A stretch of 6,151 nt of DNA from Chloroflexota bacterium. Its GTDB lineage: Bacteria > Chloroflexota > Limnocylindria > Limnocylindrales > CSP1-4. Location of the stretch: the NCBI GenBank assembly GCA_005881055.1, contig VBHW01000013.1, positions 3,030 through 9,180 of the forward strand, written 5' to 3'. The notes below the pieces were generated by a model. It was not told where the DNA came from, did not search any database, and worked only from the letters and a program-made list of their open reading frames with translations. The translations under genes were made by a program, and so were the position numbers. Positions 5,362 through 6,151 of the stretch are shown piece by piece (within the stretch, counting starts at the first letter, position 1; each line of letters starts with the position of its first letter).

Positions 5362-6151
5362 ATGCTCGCCACGTCCGTTCGTCGCGTCGCCCTGCTCGGC
5401 CTGCGCGTCGTGGACCTCTTCCATCTCCGGCACGCCCTGCGCTGGACCTTCCGCCGACTGCCGCAACGGGTGCGCGGTCGGCTCGGTCTCGCCCAGGTCC
5501 GCCTCGGCCTCATGGAAGGCCTCATCAAGGTCCCGGAGGATCGCCTTCCGCGCAGCCTGGAGGCGGCGCTCCGCCTCATGGGACCCGCCGCCATTGGACC
5601 TGGTGCGGCCTATCTCGAGTTCGGCGTGTACGTCGGCACGTCCATGGCCTGCATGTACGACGCGACGGACGCGGTCGGAGCGAACGCCTTGCGGCTCATC
5701 GGCTTCGATTCGTTCGAGGGGATGCCGGCCCGAAGCGAGGACGAGGAGCGCGATCCCGTCTGGACCTGGCAACCCGGGCAGCTGTACGCGGACATGCGGC
5801 TCACACGGGCGAACCTGAAGCGCCTCGGCGTGCCCGACGGTCGGGTCGAGCTGGTCCCGGGCTGGTTCGACGATTCGCTCACTGATGAGACTCGGTCTCG
5901 TCTGGGCATCGAGCGGGCGTCGGTCATCATGATGGACTGTGTCCTCGAGTCGTCGACCCTGACGGCGCTCGAATTTTGCGCCCCACTCATTGTCGACCGA
6001 GCCGTCGTGTTCTTCGACGACTGGGGGGCGGGCGGCCTCGACGAGCGCGGTCTCGGGGAGAAACGCGCCTTCGACCGGTGGCTCGCAGCGCATCCCGAGA
6101 TGACGGCCGTCGCCCGGCCGGACCTCGCCTACGGAAAGGACTCCGAGGCGT
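5362..6151 (+). CDS. TylF/MycF-like class I SAM-dependent O-methyltransferase (partial, C-terminus beyond right edge)
   Basis: The plus-strand frame from ATG at 5362 stays open to the window end, giving 263 residues of an incomplete protein. Signatures of the macrocin O-methyltransferase (TylF/MycF) group are YLEFGVYVGTSM (84-95, SAM-binding motif I), IGFDSFEGMP (113-122), VPGWFDDSL (172-180), VIMMDCVLESSTLTALEF (189-206) and VFFDDWG (216-222) with Asp219 and Asp220 as likely metal ligands. Family members methylate sugar hydroxyls, for example on macrolide sugars, and related proteins occur widely in polysaccharide clusters. The first ~75 residues are basic and hydrophobic and precede the Rossmann core. 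In the second metal motif, the position usually occupied by a second Asp (DxD-Y-S pattern) is Val194, with Glu196 nearby, so metal binding may differ. There is no clear Shine-Dalgarno. It is transcribed divergently from the transketolase operon and may start a separate unit. Confidence 0.8.
   Translation, partial: MLATSVRRVALLGLRVVDLFHLRHALRWTFRRLPQRVRGRLGLAQVRLGLMEGLIKVPEDRLPRSLEAALRLMGPAAIGPGAAYLEFGVYVGTSMACMYDATDAVGANALRLIGFDSFEGMPARSEDEERDPVWTWQPGQLYADMRLTRANLKRLGVPDGRVELVPGWFDDSLTDETRSRLGIERASVIMMDCVLESSTLTALEFCAPLIVDRAVVFFDDWGAGGLDERGLGEKRAFDRWLAAHPEMTAVARPDLAYGKDSEA

Noticed and set aside
4659..5594. A 311-codon minus-strand frame across the transketolase start and the intergenic region
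   Set aside because: It is out of frame with the transketolase N-subunit motifs, rich in Arg, and also covers the start of the divergent methyltransferase gene.

Overview
This is a high-GC window (about 70% by eye) with compact, mostly overlapping genes and frequent GTG starts. That composition fits a high-GC bacterium such as an actinobacterium or one of the GC-rich Chloroflexota. Nothing in the window fixes the phylum.

Layout. Six genes run leftward on the minus strand as one tight block, listed here in transcription order. They are a transketolase N-terminal subunit (5113 to 4265), a transketolase C-terminal subunit (4278 to 3292), a malate/L-lactate dehydrogenase (Ldh_2) family oxidoreductase starting at 3288, a small phosphopantetheine-binding carrier protein (2188 to 1913), a DegT/DnrJ/EryC1/StrS aminotransferase (1916 to 777), and a WbuB-like family 4 glycosyltransferase (784 down to the left edge, C-terminus missing). 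All junctions are overlaps or a 3-base gap, so this looks like one translationally coupled operon. A 248-base divergent intergenic region (5114 to 5361) separates it from a plus-strand TylF/MycF-like methyltransferase gene (5362 to the right edge, C-terminus missing). That region holds a candidate minus-strand -10 box and a short inverted repeat.

How the genes may work together. The glycosyltransferase, aminotransferase and methyltransferase suggest synthesis and transfer of a decorated amino sugar or glycoconjugate for a surface polysaccharide or a secreted glycosylated metabolite. The unusual part is a dedicated two-subunit, thiamin-diphosphate-dependent transketolase together with an NAD(P)-type oxidoreductase and a stand-alone carrier protein. 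This set could build an unusual sugar, or load a C2 ketol or hydroxyacyl unit onto the carrier. No nucleotide-sugar dehydratase, acyltransferase or adenylation enzyme is visible in the window, so the substrate cannot be read from it.

The oddest local feature is the junction of the oxidoreductase and carrier genes. The oxidoreductase frame has no stop where the family normally ends. It stays open through the whole carrier gene and into the aminotransferase gene. One extra base in a four-C run at the expected end would instead fuse oxidoreductase and carrier into one protein.
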